64,000 bases of DNA, from the NCBI RefSeq assembly GCF_009727055.1, contig NC_052354.1, forward strand, positions 47,378,263 to 47,442,262, given 5' to 3'. Positions within the stretch are counted from its first letter, which is position 1. The number at the start of each line of letters is the position of its first letter. Both the position numbers and the translations under genes were made by a program. The notes beneath the pieces are model-generated. The model worked only from the letters and a program-made list of their open reading frames with translations. It made no database searches and was not told the DNA's origin. The stretch comes from Benincasa hispida. Lineage: Eukaryota; Streptophyta; Magnoliopsida; Cucurbitales; Cucurbitaceae. Below are positions 45,716-57,660 of this stretch, piece after piece.

Positions 45716-46069
45716 ATAGAGTAAACTAACATGCAACGGAAAAATCAGAATCAATAAGCACTCTAATTACACTTAATTTGAGTTTAAAGCATGTATTGAA
45801 ATAAAATTTCAAAGAGAAGGGTTTCAGGAAATATAACCTTTGATGAATCTCTTGTATTCCAACTCTTTCCATGAATTAAGTCTTCAAAACAATAGAGGAC
45901 TATCACAGAGACCTTCTATAGTATTCTCTAACTTGAGTTGAGAGATAGAATCTCTGAATTTGAGTTGGATTTGAGTGAGTTCAAGAGAGGGTTTAAGCTA
46001 GAGAGATTCTTTTTTTTTTTCCCAGATTCTTTAGAAAAATTGAGTTTGCATCCTTATTAATCAGAAAAA
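45716..46069 (-). mobile_element. T-family LTR fragment, minus strand
   Basis: The minus strand reads CAAGAGATTCATCAAAGG..AAAGCATGC-like sequence, the 3' part of a T-family LTR. Truncated at both sides. Joined head-to-head to a plus-strand LTR of the same family. Confidence 0.6.
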
Positions 46070-46708
46070 TTGAACATTTTAATTTTCTTTTTCTCCAATA
46101 ACCGACCTTAGTGGGTGGTTTTAGATGGTTTTATGGCTAACTATGAGATAAAAGAAAACATAGTTTTTCAAATCATTCAACAAAACGTCTCACACAATTC
46201 ACTATCGAGTAAAAGGAGTTTTACTACACGATAGCCTTTGAGAGTCTAAACAATCAATTGTCGAGTCTATACGATAGACTTATATCTTCTATACGATACT
46301 TTTGTTCAATACTCAATCTTTCTTCCTCCTTCACTCCAATCCTTCCCTCTATCCAAAATCATACAGAGTCTACAACTCCTGGAATCTCACACCAAGAATA
46401 CCAAGGTAATCTTGTGGTGGTTTCTAATTCTGTTAGAGGATCAAGGATCGAGGTATACTCGTTGCTGGTGTTCAAGGGAGTTCTAGTTTCTGTTCGTTGT
46501 GTTCAAGTTTGATGGAAGAAAATACGTGAAGAAAGAGTTCTTCAAAGGTATTGTCACTCGATCCCTTGTATTTAATTTCGAAGCATGTTGTAATCTAACA
46601 TTTAATGCATAATCATTCTGTATGATTGTAAATGTTTATGTTATTTCACAATAGAGTTTGGAACGATCCGTTTCTACTCAAAGGTCCTCTTTATTTAGAG
46701 TTCCTTCA
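46070..46708 (+). mobile_element. Copia element L 5' LTR, 3' part (T family)
   Basis: From TTTTTCTCCAATAACCGA to GAGTTCCTTCA. The reverse complement of 51,200-51,960 matches it closely, including AACTATGAGATAAAAG and CTATACGATA motifs. It is followed two bases later by a primer-binding site, which shows the T family is Copia. The first part of the LTR is missing. Confidence 0.82.
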
Positions 46709-46710
46709 AT

Positions 46711-46722
46711 TGGTATCAGAGA
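46711..46722 (+). other. Element L primer-binding site
   Basis: TGGTATCAGAGA, 11 of 12 bases of the initiator-Met tRNA site, two bases after the LTR end TTCA. Confidence 0.9.
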
Positions 46723-49279
46723 AAGATTGTTCTGATTTCCCAATTCCATTGCTGTATTGAATTTCATTTACAATCTTTGTGGGTTTTTAACGATTCTGCA
46801 ATGCGTTTAAGAGTTAAGTGTGGTTGTGGATGTTGTTGATGGATAATTTCTGAATAATTACCTCTGTTTAAGATTTCTTTACATTTACATAAGTTAATTT
46901 GTAAGAGCCCCTATGTTTTTTGTCATAATTAATTTGCTATCGAGTCTGTATTCAAGTTTTTGTTTGTTTGAGTCATTCATGACGAAGCTTCAGATGCAAG
47001 GGGTTGCTGTTCGCTTTGAGGAAGAAGATGAATCATTGGTCGCATCATGTGGCTTAAGCTAAACGATCATTTAGATTTGGCTATAGATCGTGTAGAAAAT
47101 TTCTACTCAATCGTGTAGTATTTGTTAAACGATCGCATAGCTAATGCTATGCGATCGAGTAAAGAGTTTCCTCGATCGTGTTGCGTTGGCTACACGATTG
47201 CATAGATGCTCGGGGTAAACGATCACATAGTATATGATACTCGACGCATGGCGCGCACGCTAAACGATCGTTTAGGCTAGCATGCTCATCGTATAATCAC
47301 TAGCTACATGATTGCTCGATATATGATATTCAACGCTTGCTCCTCAATCGTTTAGACAATCATGCTTATCGCATAGTCGTTGTCTACTTGATCGCATGAC
47401 ATGCATTACTCGATGTGCGCTGCATGATCACGTGGACTTTCGTGCTCATTGCATAGTCCTTAGCCACACGATCAATGCTACACAATCATTTATACTCGAT
47501 AAGCGTTACTCGACGATCTGAAGAAGATGCTACACAATCAAGTGACGAGGCTTCACCCGGGCGATTCAAGACCTGATTCACCTATTTTAACCAGTTGACT
47601 CGTTCCTTTTGTAATAGTTAGCTTTATTTTCCTATTTTGAGGTTAATTATCTCGGTCCATCATTTTTTAAATGAATGTACATGTGATGTTTGTTTACTTA
47701 TATGCCATAATGTATGTCATATAGTTTTACCATAGATTATGCATTTTATTCATGCATCATCATTATATTATAAGTGTTATAATCTAGTAGTTTGTATGAT
47801 TAAATTACATTAAAGCATGCTCATGCATCATATAATATAAACGTGCTAATATATTCATGCATCAAAGCATATCCATGCATCATCTTTATATTATAAGTGT
47901 TATAGTATAAGGGTGTATGTTAGCATGTATGCTTAGTTCGTTACTTTGTTATATAAAGGTTATATATTAGTAATGAATGAACCTTGCATGAAGCACGATA
48001 CATAGGTTTATTTATAAAATTTATAAATGCCTTAAGGTTGTCTAGCTTAGCAATGTGGTTGATTTTAGTTGTTTCAAATTTTATAAGTGTTATAATTAAT
48101 GAACTTAGAATTAAAATCAATAAGAAAGAGTTGCATGCAAACTCAGGCTTTAATCATGTTTTAAAGAGTTTTAAAATTTGATTGAGATAGACCTAAGATC
48201 ATGGTTCTGATGAGATTAGATACCAACATTTAATCTTTTAATTCAGGTTAATAGGATTAAATCGACTAATAAAAGATTAAATATGTATAAAATCTATCTA
48301 TATGGGACCTTTTGTCTAAGGCTGGTTCTGACTAGGCTGGAAAACTTAAGTCGATGGAAACGTCGACCCCTACCTGGGAACCTACCTGGAAAGGTGAATT
48401 AGATAGATTTGCTGCATGCATGCAAATTTGATGAAAGTCTGTTAAAGCGTTTAATAGAACTTGAATGAAACTTGTTTAATCATCAAAAGCAAGTGTTGTT
48501 TTTTAGAAAATTAAACAACCACTTAGTTAAAATCAGTAACCGGATTTACTAAGTTAATGAATCCCTAGGTAGAACATTTAGTGAGAGGTAATTGGGGTAT
48601 ATGATACTTCACTTTACCTTTACACGTTTCTCCCTAAAAAGTTCACATCGTGAGATCTATCCTCGGGCTTAAGGCGCCCTGGGAGTGTCCCCCTATAGGA
48701 TGATATTTGGGTAGGTAAGTACCAAGGTGAATGGAGAGAATGTTCATAGTAAGTGGAAGTAGAACGTGTGACAATATGTCCCACAGTCACTTTCATTAGG
48801 TTGGATAACGTTTTCGTGCATCGCCTCAAGGCACCTTGGGAGTGTCCCCCTAAAGGATGGCTGTATTTGCACAACTCTTTATCTGATCTTCAGAAATGGA
48901 TAGGGTTACTTTAGTCTCTTGTCCGAATCTGCTTTTTCCCTACGGTTGGCGCATTAGGGCAGGACTATAGGGTCTAAAATGAGAGGTTACACTTACACGG
49001 AATTTTTAAGGATGTTAACAAATTTTGTACCGAACGATGGTGACTGTTAGATTCAGTCACAAGGAGTTGTTTTTATCTAATGGTTGAGATAGTCTCATTC
49101 TAATGAAGGGGCACTTAATTACCTCGATGGTGACTTTTATTCTGCCTCATTGGAGCATCATTGCAAAATAGATGTCAATTAGGGTACAATAGAACTATTT
49201 TGCTAAAACTTAATTGGTGTTAAAAGTAGTAATGCATGTAGACTCATTAAGTTTGTTCTTTTCCAGCAACTTTATTATT
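46723..49279 (+). mobile_element. Element L long untranslated leader
   Basis: About 2.55 kb between primer-binding site and gag ATG, long for Copia. Holds a short open frame from ATG 46,979 (28 codons, MTKLQMQGVAVRFEEEDE..), an array of ACGATCG motifs (47,040-47,560), repeated CATGCATCAT-like blocks (47,690-47,920), and the CCCCTACCTGGGAAC to GTGTCCCCCTA region shared with element A. No other protein seen. Confidence 0.7.
47040..47560 (+). repeat. Array of ACGATCG / CTAAACGATCGTTTAG motifs in the leader
   Basis: At least a dozen degenerate copies of (T/C)(A/T)AACGATCG or its complement, alternating with GCATAG and TACTCGA-like words. The sharpest copy is the perfect 16-bp palindrome CTAAACGATCGTTTAG at 47,260-47,275. 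Spacing is irregular, mostly 20-50 bp. Confidence 0.75.
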
Positions 49280-51199
49280 ATGGCAACCACTATTCTTGCT
49301 CTTTTAGCTGCCGATAAACTGATTGGTGAAAACTACGCTAGTTGGAAAAATATGATAAACACAATACTTATCATCAATGACCTTAGGTTTGTCCTTATGG
49401 AGGAGTGTCCTCCTATTCCACCTCCCAATGCCGCTCGAAATTTTCGAAAGGCATACGAGTGCTGGACACATGCGAACAAGAAGGCCCAAGAGTACATCTT
49501 GGCTAGCCTTAACGGCGTTTTGACTAAGAAGCATGAGCCCATGATCATTGCACGCGAGATCATGGAGTCTCTAAGGGGAATGTTCAAACAACCGTCCATG
49601 CATCTTAGGCAAGACACTCTTAAGTTCATCTTTAACTCTTAGATGAAGGAGGGTACATCTATTTGTGAACATATTCTAGACATGATTGTCCACTTAAACG
49701 TGGCGTAGATGAACGGGTCAAGCATCGATGAGGCCAACCAAGTTAGCATAATTCTGGAGTCGTTACCAGAAAGCTTCCTTCGTTTCATATGCAACGCTGT
49801 TTCGAGCAGGGTTAATTACAATCTTACACTCTACTCAATGAGTTGCAGACATTCCAATCCTTGCTGAAAAGCAAGGAGAAGAAGGTTAGTGAGGCAAATG
49901 TTGCTTCATCATCCAAAATGTTCCATAGAGGTTTGACCTCTGGAACTAAGTCTGCACTTTCTTCTTTCTTCACCAACAAGTGGAAGAAGAAGAAGGGCAG
50001 TAGCAGGAAGGGGAAGACGCTTGCTAACCCACAACCTGTCGCTCCACGAGGTAGGTGACTAGTGCAGGTTGGCAAGGAAAAGTGTTTCCACTGCAACTAG
50101 GACGGGCATTGGAAGCGGAACTGCCCTTGTTATTTGGCTGAGAAGAAGAAGGCTAAAAAAGGTAAATACGATTTACTGGTTTTAGAGAATAATTTCCTGG
50201 CGGCACTAACCATGTTTGTTCTTCATTTCAAGGAATTAGTTTCTGGCGGCGGCTTGAGGTTGGTGAGATGACGATGCGAGTTGGAACCGGGCACGTCGTC
50301 TTAGTTATGACTGTGAGAGGTCTTCAGTTGACTTTACAGAATAAGTTTAACATTTTGAATGATGTGTATGTAGTTCTTGATTTAAAGAGGAACTTAATTT
50401 CTGTAAAGTCTTTGCTTGAATGTAAATACATTCTTCACCCTCTGGAAATAACATGTGTCATTGTGAGTTTGCTAGAACTCTATCTAGTCGTTCTTGAATT
50501 TTTCAGTAAACAAAGTGTTTATTTCCAAAAATGGTGTTGATATATGTTCGACTCAATTGGAAAATAATTTGTATGTGTTAAGGCCGTTAGCAACAAATTC
50601 CCTCCATAGCATAGAGATATTTAAAACTACCGTAACTCAAAACAAACGATTTAAAGTTTCTCCTAAAGAAAATGCCCAACTTTGGCACCTACATTTAGGA
50701 CATATTATCTCAATAGGATTGTGAGGTTGGTGAAGAATGGACTTCTAAACGAGTTAGAAGAAAATTATTTACCTGTGTGCGAGTCATGCCTTGAAGGCAA
50801 AATAACTAAAAAACCTTTTACTGGAAAAGGTTATAGGTCCAAAGAGCCTTTAGAGTTGGTGCATTCAGACATTTGTGGTCCGATGAATGTGTAAGCCAGG
50901 GGAGGCTATGAATACTTTATCACTTTTACTGATGATTATTCAAGGTATGGGTACGTTTATTTAAAGCAACGTAAGTTTGAGTCCTTCAAAAAGTTAAAAG
51001 AGTTCAAGGTTGAAGTTGAAAACGCATTAAGTAAAACGATTAAAACGCTTCGATCTGATCGAGGTGAAGAGTTTTTGGATTATGAGTTCCATAACTATTT
51101 GATAGAACATGGAATAGTTTCTCAACTCTCAGCACCTGTTACACCTCAACAAAATGGTGTATCAGAGAGGAGAAATAGAACCTTGTTGGACATGGTTCG
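49280..51199 (+). pseudogene. Copia element L: gag, pre-integrase and integrase (broken)
   Basis: Gag starts at ATG 49,280 with ILALLAADKLIGENYASWKNMINTILIINDLRFVL and runs open to 49,642, then continues past a stop with MKEGTSICEHILDMIVHLNV and ILESLPESFLRF. A basic tail KWKKKKGSSRKGK (about 49,980) and zinc knuckle CFHCN.DGHWKRNC (about 50,085-50,125) follow. The protease Asp-Ser-Gly motif is missing, apparently deleted near 50,230. Later blocks: NDVYVVLDLKRNLISVKSL, the pre-integrase LWHLHLGH (about 50,680) with CESCLEGK, integrase with HSDICGPMNV, a stop, FTDDYSRYGYVYL, LRSDRGEEFLDYEF and PQQNGVSERRNRTLLDMVR. The integrase catalytic Asp, Asp and Glu are all visible. The frame is cut at 51,199 by an LTR, so reverse transcriptase and RNase H are missing. 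Confidence 0.93.
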
Positions 51200-52164
51200 T
51201 GAAGGAAATCAAACAAGAGGATTCCCATGAGCAGCAAAAAGAGATCGTTCAAAATTCCATTCATATGAACATAATCAATTAGTGTCTATAAACGGAAACA
51301 AACAGGTCATGCACAAATAGAAACTACAACATGCTTTAATAGAATCAAGGGATAGGGTATGTGTACCTTTGAAGAACCATTCTTCAAGAATCCCTCGATC
51401 AGTCCTAAGTGTCCAACAATGCACTCGAACGCAACGATCAGTACAGCCAATGAAAACGAACACAACAAACATCCAGATGCTCCTCGAATCCCATCGAGTC
51501 TAAGTTGATTCACGAATAGAGTCAGTACACCACTATAATGGTTCCCTTGGTATTCTCGGTATGAGAATCCAGGAGTTGTGGGTTCTGTATGATCTTGGCT
51601 TGTGGAAGCGAGGAGGTGTACCATTGAGTAGATGATCGAGCAAATGGGAGATAAGAAGTTGGTCTATCGTATAGACGATGTGCTCGATCGTTTAGTAAAC
51701 GGCAGCTTATCGTATAGACATAGCCATTGGATCGTGTAGCAACGATCAACTGAATGACTATCATATAGTCAACTCTACACGATCGTTTAGTCTTTGTTGA
51801 CGCTATCGCTTAGTTAAACTCTTTCAGTTGATAGCTTGTCACTGTGAGACTTTTCGAATTAAGTTACCTTTAAAATTAGGGAAATAATTTTCCTTTTATC
51901 TCATAGTTACCATAAAAATTTCAATAACCTCCCACTCAATCGGTTATTAGAGAAAAAGAATTAATTATCATATAATTAATATATTATAAATAAATATGAT
52001 AACCAAATCATCATATTATATTTACAACCTATAGTTTTAGTATTTCATCTCATGAAACATATAAACCATAGTTCTTTTTCGATTTTATGGTACTTAATGT
52101 AACCATATTTACATTAATTCCTCCAAATAATGTATCTCATACATCATACCAATTAGATCACATA
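51200..52164 (-). mobile_element. T-family LTR, 3' part, minus strand, in element L integrase
   Basis: Ends on the minus strand in TTGATTTCCTTCA exactly where element L integrase stops (DMVR). Contains TTCTTCAAAGGTACACATACC, GAATACCAAGGGAACC and several CGATCGTTTAG motifs (51,680-51,790), all in T-family order. It is cut at 52,164 by the Gypsy-like LTR, so its start is missing. Confidence 0.85.
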
Positions 52165-54180
52165 TGCGTTAATAGTCATGCGTTAGAATGATAATGCATT
52201 AAGGAATGTATGCGGTGACCATGCGTCCTGTCACAAGTTTTCATGCGTTCATACCAAGTATAACGTGAACACAAGTCTTTCGGGTGATCCGAGGTCGAAC
52301 ACGGGGACTTATAGAAAAATGAATGCGGTGATGTGCGTGCAGCGGTTTAAATAAAAGAATGGAAGGGAGGTTGCTAAGTTAACCCTACTCCTACTCCTAT
52401 CTAACAGACAACGCAATGAGAATATGCTTGAGAGGTAGAGACTCAACAACTCTTGACATGAAATAAATGAATGGGAAAGTAGATAAAATGTGGAGATGAT
52501 TGCATTGCAACCCTTAAGAGTGACTGCAAGGGCAACCTCAGTCAACGCTAGCCATGCGATCATGCAACACGCATACAATAGTAAACCACCTCTTAGTATG
52601 AATGCTACAACTTCTAATACTAGAATGCATATGATATATACGATAAGTCTACAGGGCCTACACATAATCCTCTATTCCTATTTATGCGATGACAAAATGA
52701 CATCCACACAAATATGCGACTACATAATATCATACCTGTCTCTAGGGTGCATGCGATGTAGTGTTGACAAACAGAGCTTACCTCTAAGTCCCTATCTCTT
52801 GCTTATGTCGATCTAATCTTGCTCTCTTGAGTCTAGATTCTAACCTAGCTCTCCCGAGTCATTAGGTACTTTCTTTAGACTCTCTCTCAAGTAGCTCTAA
52901 AAGGGTGTTGGGCACAACATAAAACAAGACAAATGCATGAACTTGGTTGACGCAAGATTTTTCCTATCTCTAGTGACCAATGCATACATTGCTTAATGCG
53001 ACCAACCATTTATCCTCCTGGGCAGTTGGTTGTTGCTAACTTTACTCATAGACAAACAATGCATTAGCCTATAGACAGGCATTGCGGAAGCTTCACACTA
53101 AGAAAATAAGGTTACTCACACACTCTCGCAACACACACCACTCGGTGGGTTACTACATGCTTCATATCCCTAATCCACATGACTAAGTATGTGATACCCA
53201 AGAAATCCCACTATTGTTGCAATGAAAGTAAAGATGCTAAGTAAAGAAGATGGAGATGGAGTCGAAGGAAACAGAGAAATATATTGAAAAAAAATTGTAT
53301 TAATTCCTTAATCACAAAATCTCATACAATACAATATAAGAAAAGAAAGGGAAATGAAATGACCGGCTGGAAGCAAAGACTTGCTTCCAGCGGAGGTGCG
53401 TCAAGGCTGCCGATGGTGCCATGGATGGGCGGAGGAGGTGACTCTCTCGAGATCTAGCTCCGGTCGAAGTCTCCGGTCGTCACTTGGAATGGATGAAGGA
53501 GGTGAAGAACTCTCAAGCGTCTTCTCACGCATTTTGTCTGGATCACCGAAAAAATCCCCGGATAACTTGAATTTCTGCTCATCGACTTCTATTTATAGAG
53601 CTTGGGTCGTCGACAACATTAATTGACTACTCTAAGTTTGACATTTGACGCGTTAGTCCTTTCTGAACCTTTGTCACTAACGGCGTGGTAGGTGAAATGT
53701 CAACATCATCTTTTGATCTCTCAAGGCAGATGCGTTGATGCGTTCTTTCCACCAACCTTGCATTGATCCCATTAGTATGTGTTATTGTGTAGCCGCAATC
53801 ATTCAATGACCGCGCTTAATACCACAACTCTACACGATGACCGCAATCACTTAACGAGTGAAACTCTCATGCGATGGATGCATATGGCTGATTACCGCGA
53901 CATCCATGCGTTGATCGATGCGTTCAGCTTTGCGATGGAGTGTTTCTCCGCATGCGGTCGTCTATGCGGTGGTCTGATTTCCACCTTTGCATCCACTTCC
54001 TGTATTAGCTACAAAAATAGAACATTGAATTCATAATAGCGGGTTAGTCGAGATTCATCATGCCGATCGACGCAAACTCATTTTCTCATGAATTCCTAGC
54101 ACAATTGCCGCATATTCATCTCAACAACCTTCATAATTCTAAGTAAAAGGCCTAAAATGACATGCATTTCTGCATGTGAT
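52165..54180 (-). mobile_element. Element M 3' LTR (Gypsy/LARD-like), about 2.0 kb
   Basis: Aligns with 61,002-63,045 from TGCGTTA to GCATTTCT.CATGT.ATC, with similarity ending abruptly at both ends. The minus-strand sequence just beyond the right edge, TTAAGTTTGGGAGTG, is a polypurine tract like those of plant Tat/Athila-type Gypsy elements, so the element reads on the minus strand. Open frames within (52,309-52,665 minus, 53,381-53,626 plus) recur in the partner LTR only because LTRs are duplicates. Confidence 0.85.
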
Positions 54181-55500
54181 CACACTCCCAAACTTAAAAT
54201 CATGCTTGTCCCCAAGCATGCGTTATACTCAAGAAATTCTAACTCACCTTCATGCTTTCCTTTGCGATGACCAGCTTCTCAGAATATAATTTACCCACAC
54301 CTCTGACCATCACCGCAATTCTTTCCTTTACTTTGGCTGCTTCTTCAAAAGATCTTTTCTAAGTTTAAATCCAGCAAGCCTTTGCAAAAAAACTTTTATT
54401 CATTCATCGAAATTTTGCGTTTAGCTTTTGAGAATGCGTTCGTAAAAAATACTTCAAAACCTTGCGATGACTTATTCAAATGCGACGTTGAACCTAGTTA
54501 CACCCTTCGTTTTGGCTTACCCCCACGTGTGTCATGCGAGTATCCAACTTCGGTTGCATTCCATATTCAACTTAACTCTTGTCTCGTTTGATTTGGCTTG
54601 CGTCGGATAGAGGAGTTGCGCTAATGTGTTGAACTTGGCTACTTGCCTTCGTTTTGGCTTGCCCTTACATGTGTCATACGGACATCTAACTTCGAGCAAG
54701 TTCCTTTCACAGCTTAACTCTTATCAACTGGGTTTCCTCATTGCGTTGACAGCGGAGTTATTATTCTTAAAAACTCGTTTTTTTTAAATGATCCCAATGC
54801 AAGAATGCAATTCTCCGAGACCGCTGCCACCACCAAACTTAGAGGTTGGCAGCATTCTCACCGCAAAGCTAAAAACAAAATTACAAGAATGCGGTAATAA
54901 ATGTTTGAACAAAATAAAACTCAAGACTCTCAAAATATGAAGAAGCTAATAAAAGTAAAGAATGTCTTACGTTGATTAGTTAGAAGATGCGGTGAACTAT
55001 ACGTACCATCATAGAAACATCGCAAAACAACGCAATCGGGAAAGAAAGAATTTCAAAAGGTTAAGGCATACAGGATAACAGGAAAAGATCTTAGGCGGAA
55101 CAACACATGCGCTCATGCATTGGAATTCACGTGATTAAAGCCATGCATTGAAGGATGAAAGGAATTCTTCCATTGAACTACGAACCGAGGAGACTTATTG
55201 TTGCATCTACAAGAGCAAACGTACCACAACCAAGGAAGCAACCATATATCTAAAATAACACTGAAAATAAAAATAACCTATACTAAGAAAGAAAAGTAAA
55301 GATAGAGTAGAACACGTCTCTGGAAAAATAAGAGTGTTGTCATCGCAAGGAGTCTTCCATGTAGGAGATAGTTCTCAACTGCTTGGGTCAAGTTGCCTTG
55401 ACCATTGGAACTTCCGGCAATTGTTTGGCTCATGCGGCTGTAACGGGGTGATTTGTATGTATGATATTCAATGCTCATGATGATGCGATACTACTACTAT
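54181..55500 (-). mobile_element. Element M interior next to 3' LTR
   Basis: Non-coding. Includes a repeated block CTTCGTTTTGGCTT.CCC.. ACGTGTGTCAT (about 54,505 and 54,648) also found twice in the related interior at 57,985 and 58,137. TTGTCCCCAAGCATG near 54,210 is a standard 3' UTR word of such elements. No protein motif recognised. Confidence 0.65.
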
Positions 55501-57246
55501 TTATGGATTAAGTAGAGATGCTCAAATAGTATGCCCTGCATTGTCACAAGTTTCCTTACGATGGAACCAAGTGTAATTCCATCACGAGTTTCTCGATGTG
55601 ATCCGAGGTTGAACATAGGGAAGTGGTGTCGGTTATTGCGGTATGTTCGTGGTATATGCGACCGGGTTCTTCAATTCTTTATAAAAGTGTGTACAGTATG
55701 TAAATTACAGTAAAATAAAAGAAAGCAGTAGAATGCGATAAAACATGGAAATACAATAAAACTAAACTAGATGTTACAAGATACAAGCTTTATGTGCAAG
55801 ATACTAGGATTAAGGCTGGTTGTGAAGATTGTGTAAAGACGTAGGATGCGACGACAAGTCTTATGAACAGATTAGAAAGAGAAAGATAAGTATTACAAAC
55901 AACACAAGTTCTTAATTGAATTGAAGGTATAAATACTGTTCCGCTCTTCTCTTGGCGTACACCTCTCAGTGATCGGCCGCGTTTCCCACATGTCTGTGGT
56001 GAAACAGAGTTTAACGTAAGGTTGTTTCCATGTTTGGAAGTACTACTCGCTCTAGGTAATGCACTCTTCTGACCTTCTCTTGATGGATCAGAATGACATC
56101 TTCACTTCTGCTCTCACAGGTGAAGATGCCGTCTAGCATGCTTTAGCTAAACGTATTTTATAACTTTAATACATATTAAGTTCTTGGTGATTCATATTGT
56201 TCATCAAGGGATTAAGAAAACATCATGAAGAACGTGACCAATGGGTGAACGAAAACAGACAGAGAATGGTAAACGAAATCTATCAAAACATTCAATATTT
56301 CTACTAAGTGTTTGATACATGATGTATGAATGAAGAAATAAAAGAAATATGGAATACAATGAAAGAGAGATAGAACAGATACAATCCGGTGCCAATGTCT
56401 TGGCACAGATTCGATGGAGATCTGCTGTTCGGATCGGATGGTTTCAATGGCAGGGAAAGCTTCCCTCTCAGGCTTGCTCCACCGGTAGTAGGGGTCCTAC
56501 ACAGAGCTTCGATCGAGTATACAACTAGTCGGATTTGAGATTTACCTCTCGGCCTTATCTCTTTCTCTTCTCGGATTTCTTCTTTTCAGCACTCAGCTCA
56601 ACCTTTTTCTCTCTAAAATCTTACAGCACTTAGCCTAGTATCAAATAGTATAATTTTCTCTGAATTCGCTAGGGTATTTATAGGAGTAGATCCTTTGACT
56701 CCGGCCTTGTGGTCCCTACTTTTGTTATGGAAATTCCAAAGATGGAGGGATATTATTTCTTCTGTTAAGCAATCGGACCGTCAAATCTGCACAACGGTTA
56801 GTTGTACACGTGTCTTAATCCTCCGCCTTTGCGTTGCTCAGTTGCATCTTTTGATCATAGGTTCACATGCGGTGTTTGTTTTTATTACCTCATGCGGTTG
56901 AAGCACAGCTCTTGGATCGACTATCGCATTACTCCGTCATTGCTGTAATCGTCTCTTCATTGTGGATTGACGGGCGCCATGTGACAGAGATACGTTGATT
57001 AGTCTCTCGTGAGCCTTGAGCGCAAGCGATGACTTGGTCTCCTACAAAACAGAGTAAAGTTCAGCTTGTCTTCCATATTTTTGGTGTTAGTGGTTGTAAT
57101 CGCAAACATTTATAATTATTGCAATACTAGGCTAATTTTCATACAATTGGTGCATAATTACTAACTTTTGGCCACAATATCTAGATAAGGTGGCATAAAT
57201 AACTTGTATTTCTACAAGTTATCACACCCCAAAATTTAGATATATG
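55501..57246 (-). mobile_element. Related LTR (element N), minus strand
   Basis: LTR of a sister family: the block TTGTCACAAGTTTCCTTACG..GTGATCCGAGGTTGAACA matches the layout of the M LTR (52,229-52,300) but is diverged. The minus-strand start TGATAACTTGTAGAAATAC is at about 57,222, preceded by a purine-rich TAAATTTTGGGGTG tract (57,223-57,240). The left edge is uncertain. Runs into an assembly gap. Confidence 0.65.
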
Positions 57247-57272
57247 NNNNNNNNNNNNNNNNNNNNNNNNNN
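57247..57272. other. Assembly gap, 26 N
   Basis: Run of N. Left and right flanks are two diverged copies of the same LTR end, so order and spacing here are unreliable. Confidence 0.99.
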
Positions 57273-57660
57273 CCTCTCGGCCTTATCTCTTTCTCTTCTC
57301 GGATTTGTTTTTATTACCTCATGCGGTCGAAGCATAGCTCTGGACCGACTATCACATTGCGCCGTTACTTCGGTAATCGTCTCTTCATGGTTGATCGACG
57401 AGCGCAATGTGACAGAGATGCGTTGATTAGTTTCTCATGAGCCTTGAGCGCAAGCGGTGATTTGGTCTCCTGCAAAATAGAGTAAAGTTTGGCTTGTGCT
57501 CCATCTTTTTGGCATTAGTGGGTGTAATTGCAAACATTTATAATTATTGTCATACTAGGTTAATTTTCATACAATTGGCGCATAATTACTAACTTTTGGT
57601 TGCAATATCTAGATAAGGTGGCATAAATAACTTGTATTTCTACAAGTTATCAGACCCCCA
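57273..57660 (-). mobile_element. Second, deleted copy of the element N LTR end
   Basis: First 34 bases (57,273-57,306) equal 56,545-56,578. The rest matches 56,876-57,246 at roughly nine in ten positions, so about 300 bp is missing relative to the left copy. Ends with ACTTGTATTTCTACAAGTTATC then the PPT-like CCCCAAATTTA. Could be a real second LTR or a misplaced contig. Confidence 0.7.

Noticed and set aside
47040..47560. CRISPR-like array of short repeats
   Set aside because: Motifs are short, degenerate and irregularly spaced in a plant retrotransposon leader. No constant repeat-spacer design.
52309..52665. Minus-strand open frame repeated at 61,242-61,508
   Set aside because: Again an LTR pair. 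The frame shortens and shifts between copies, which argues against coding.
53381..53626. Open frame (81 codons) with a close relative at 62,218-62,472, looking like a conserved small protein
   Set aside because: Both lie at the same place in the two LTRs of element M and run against the element direction. They are alike because LTRs are copied together, not because a protein is conserved.
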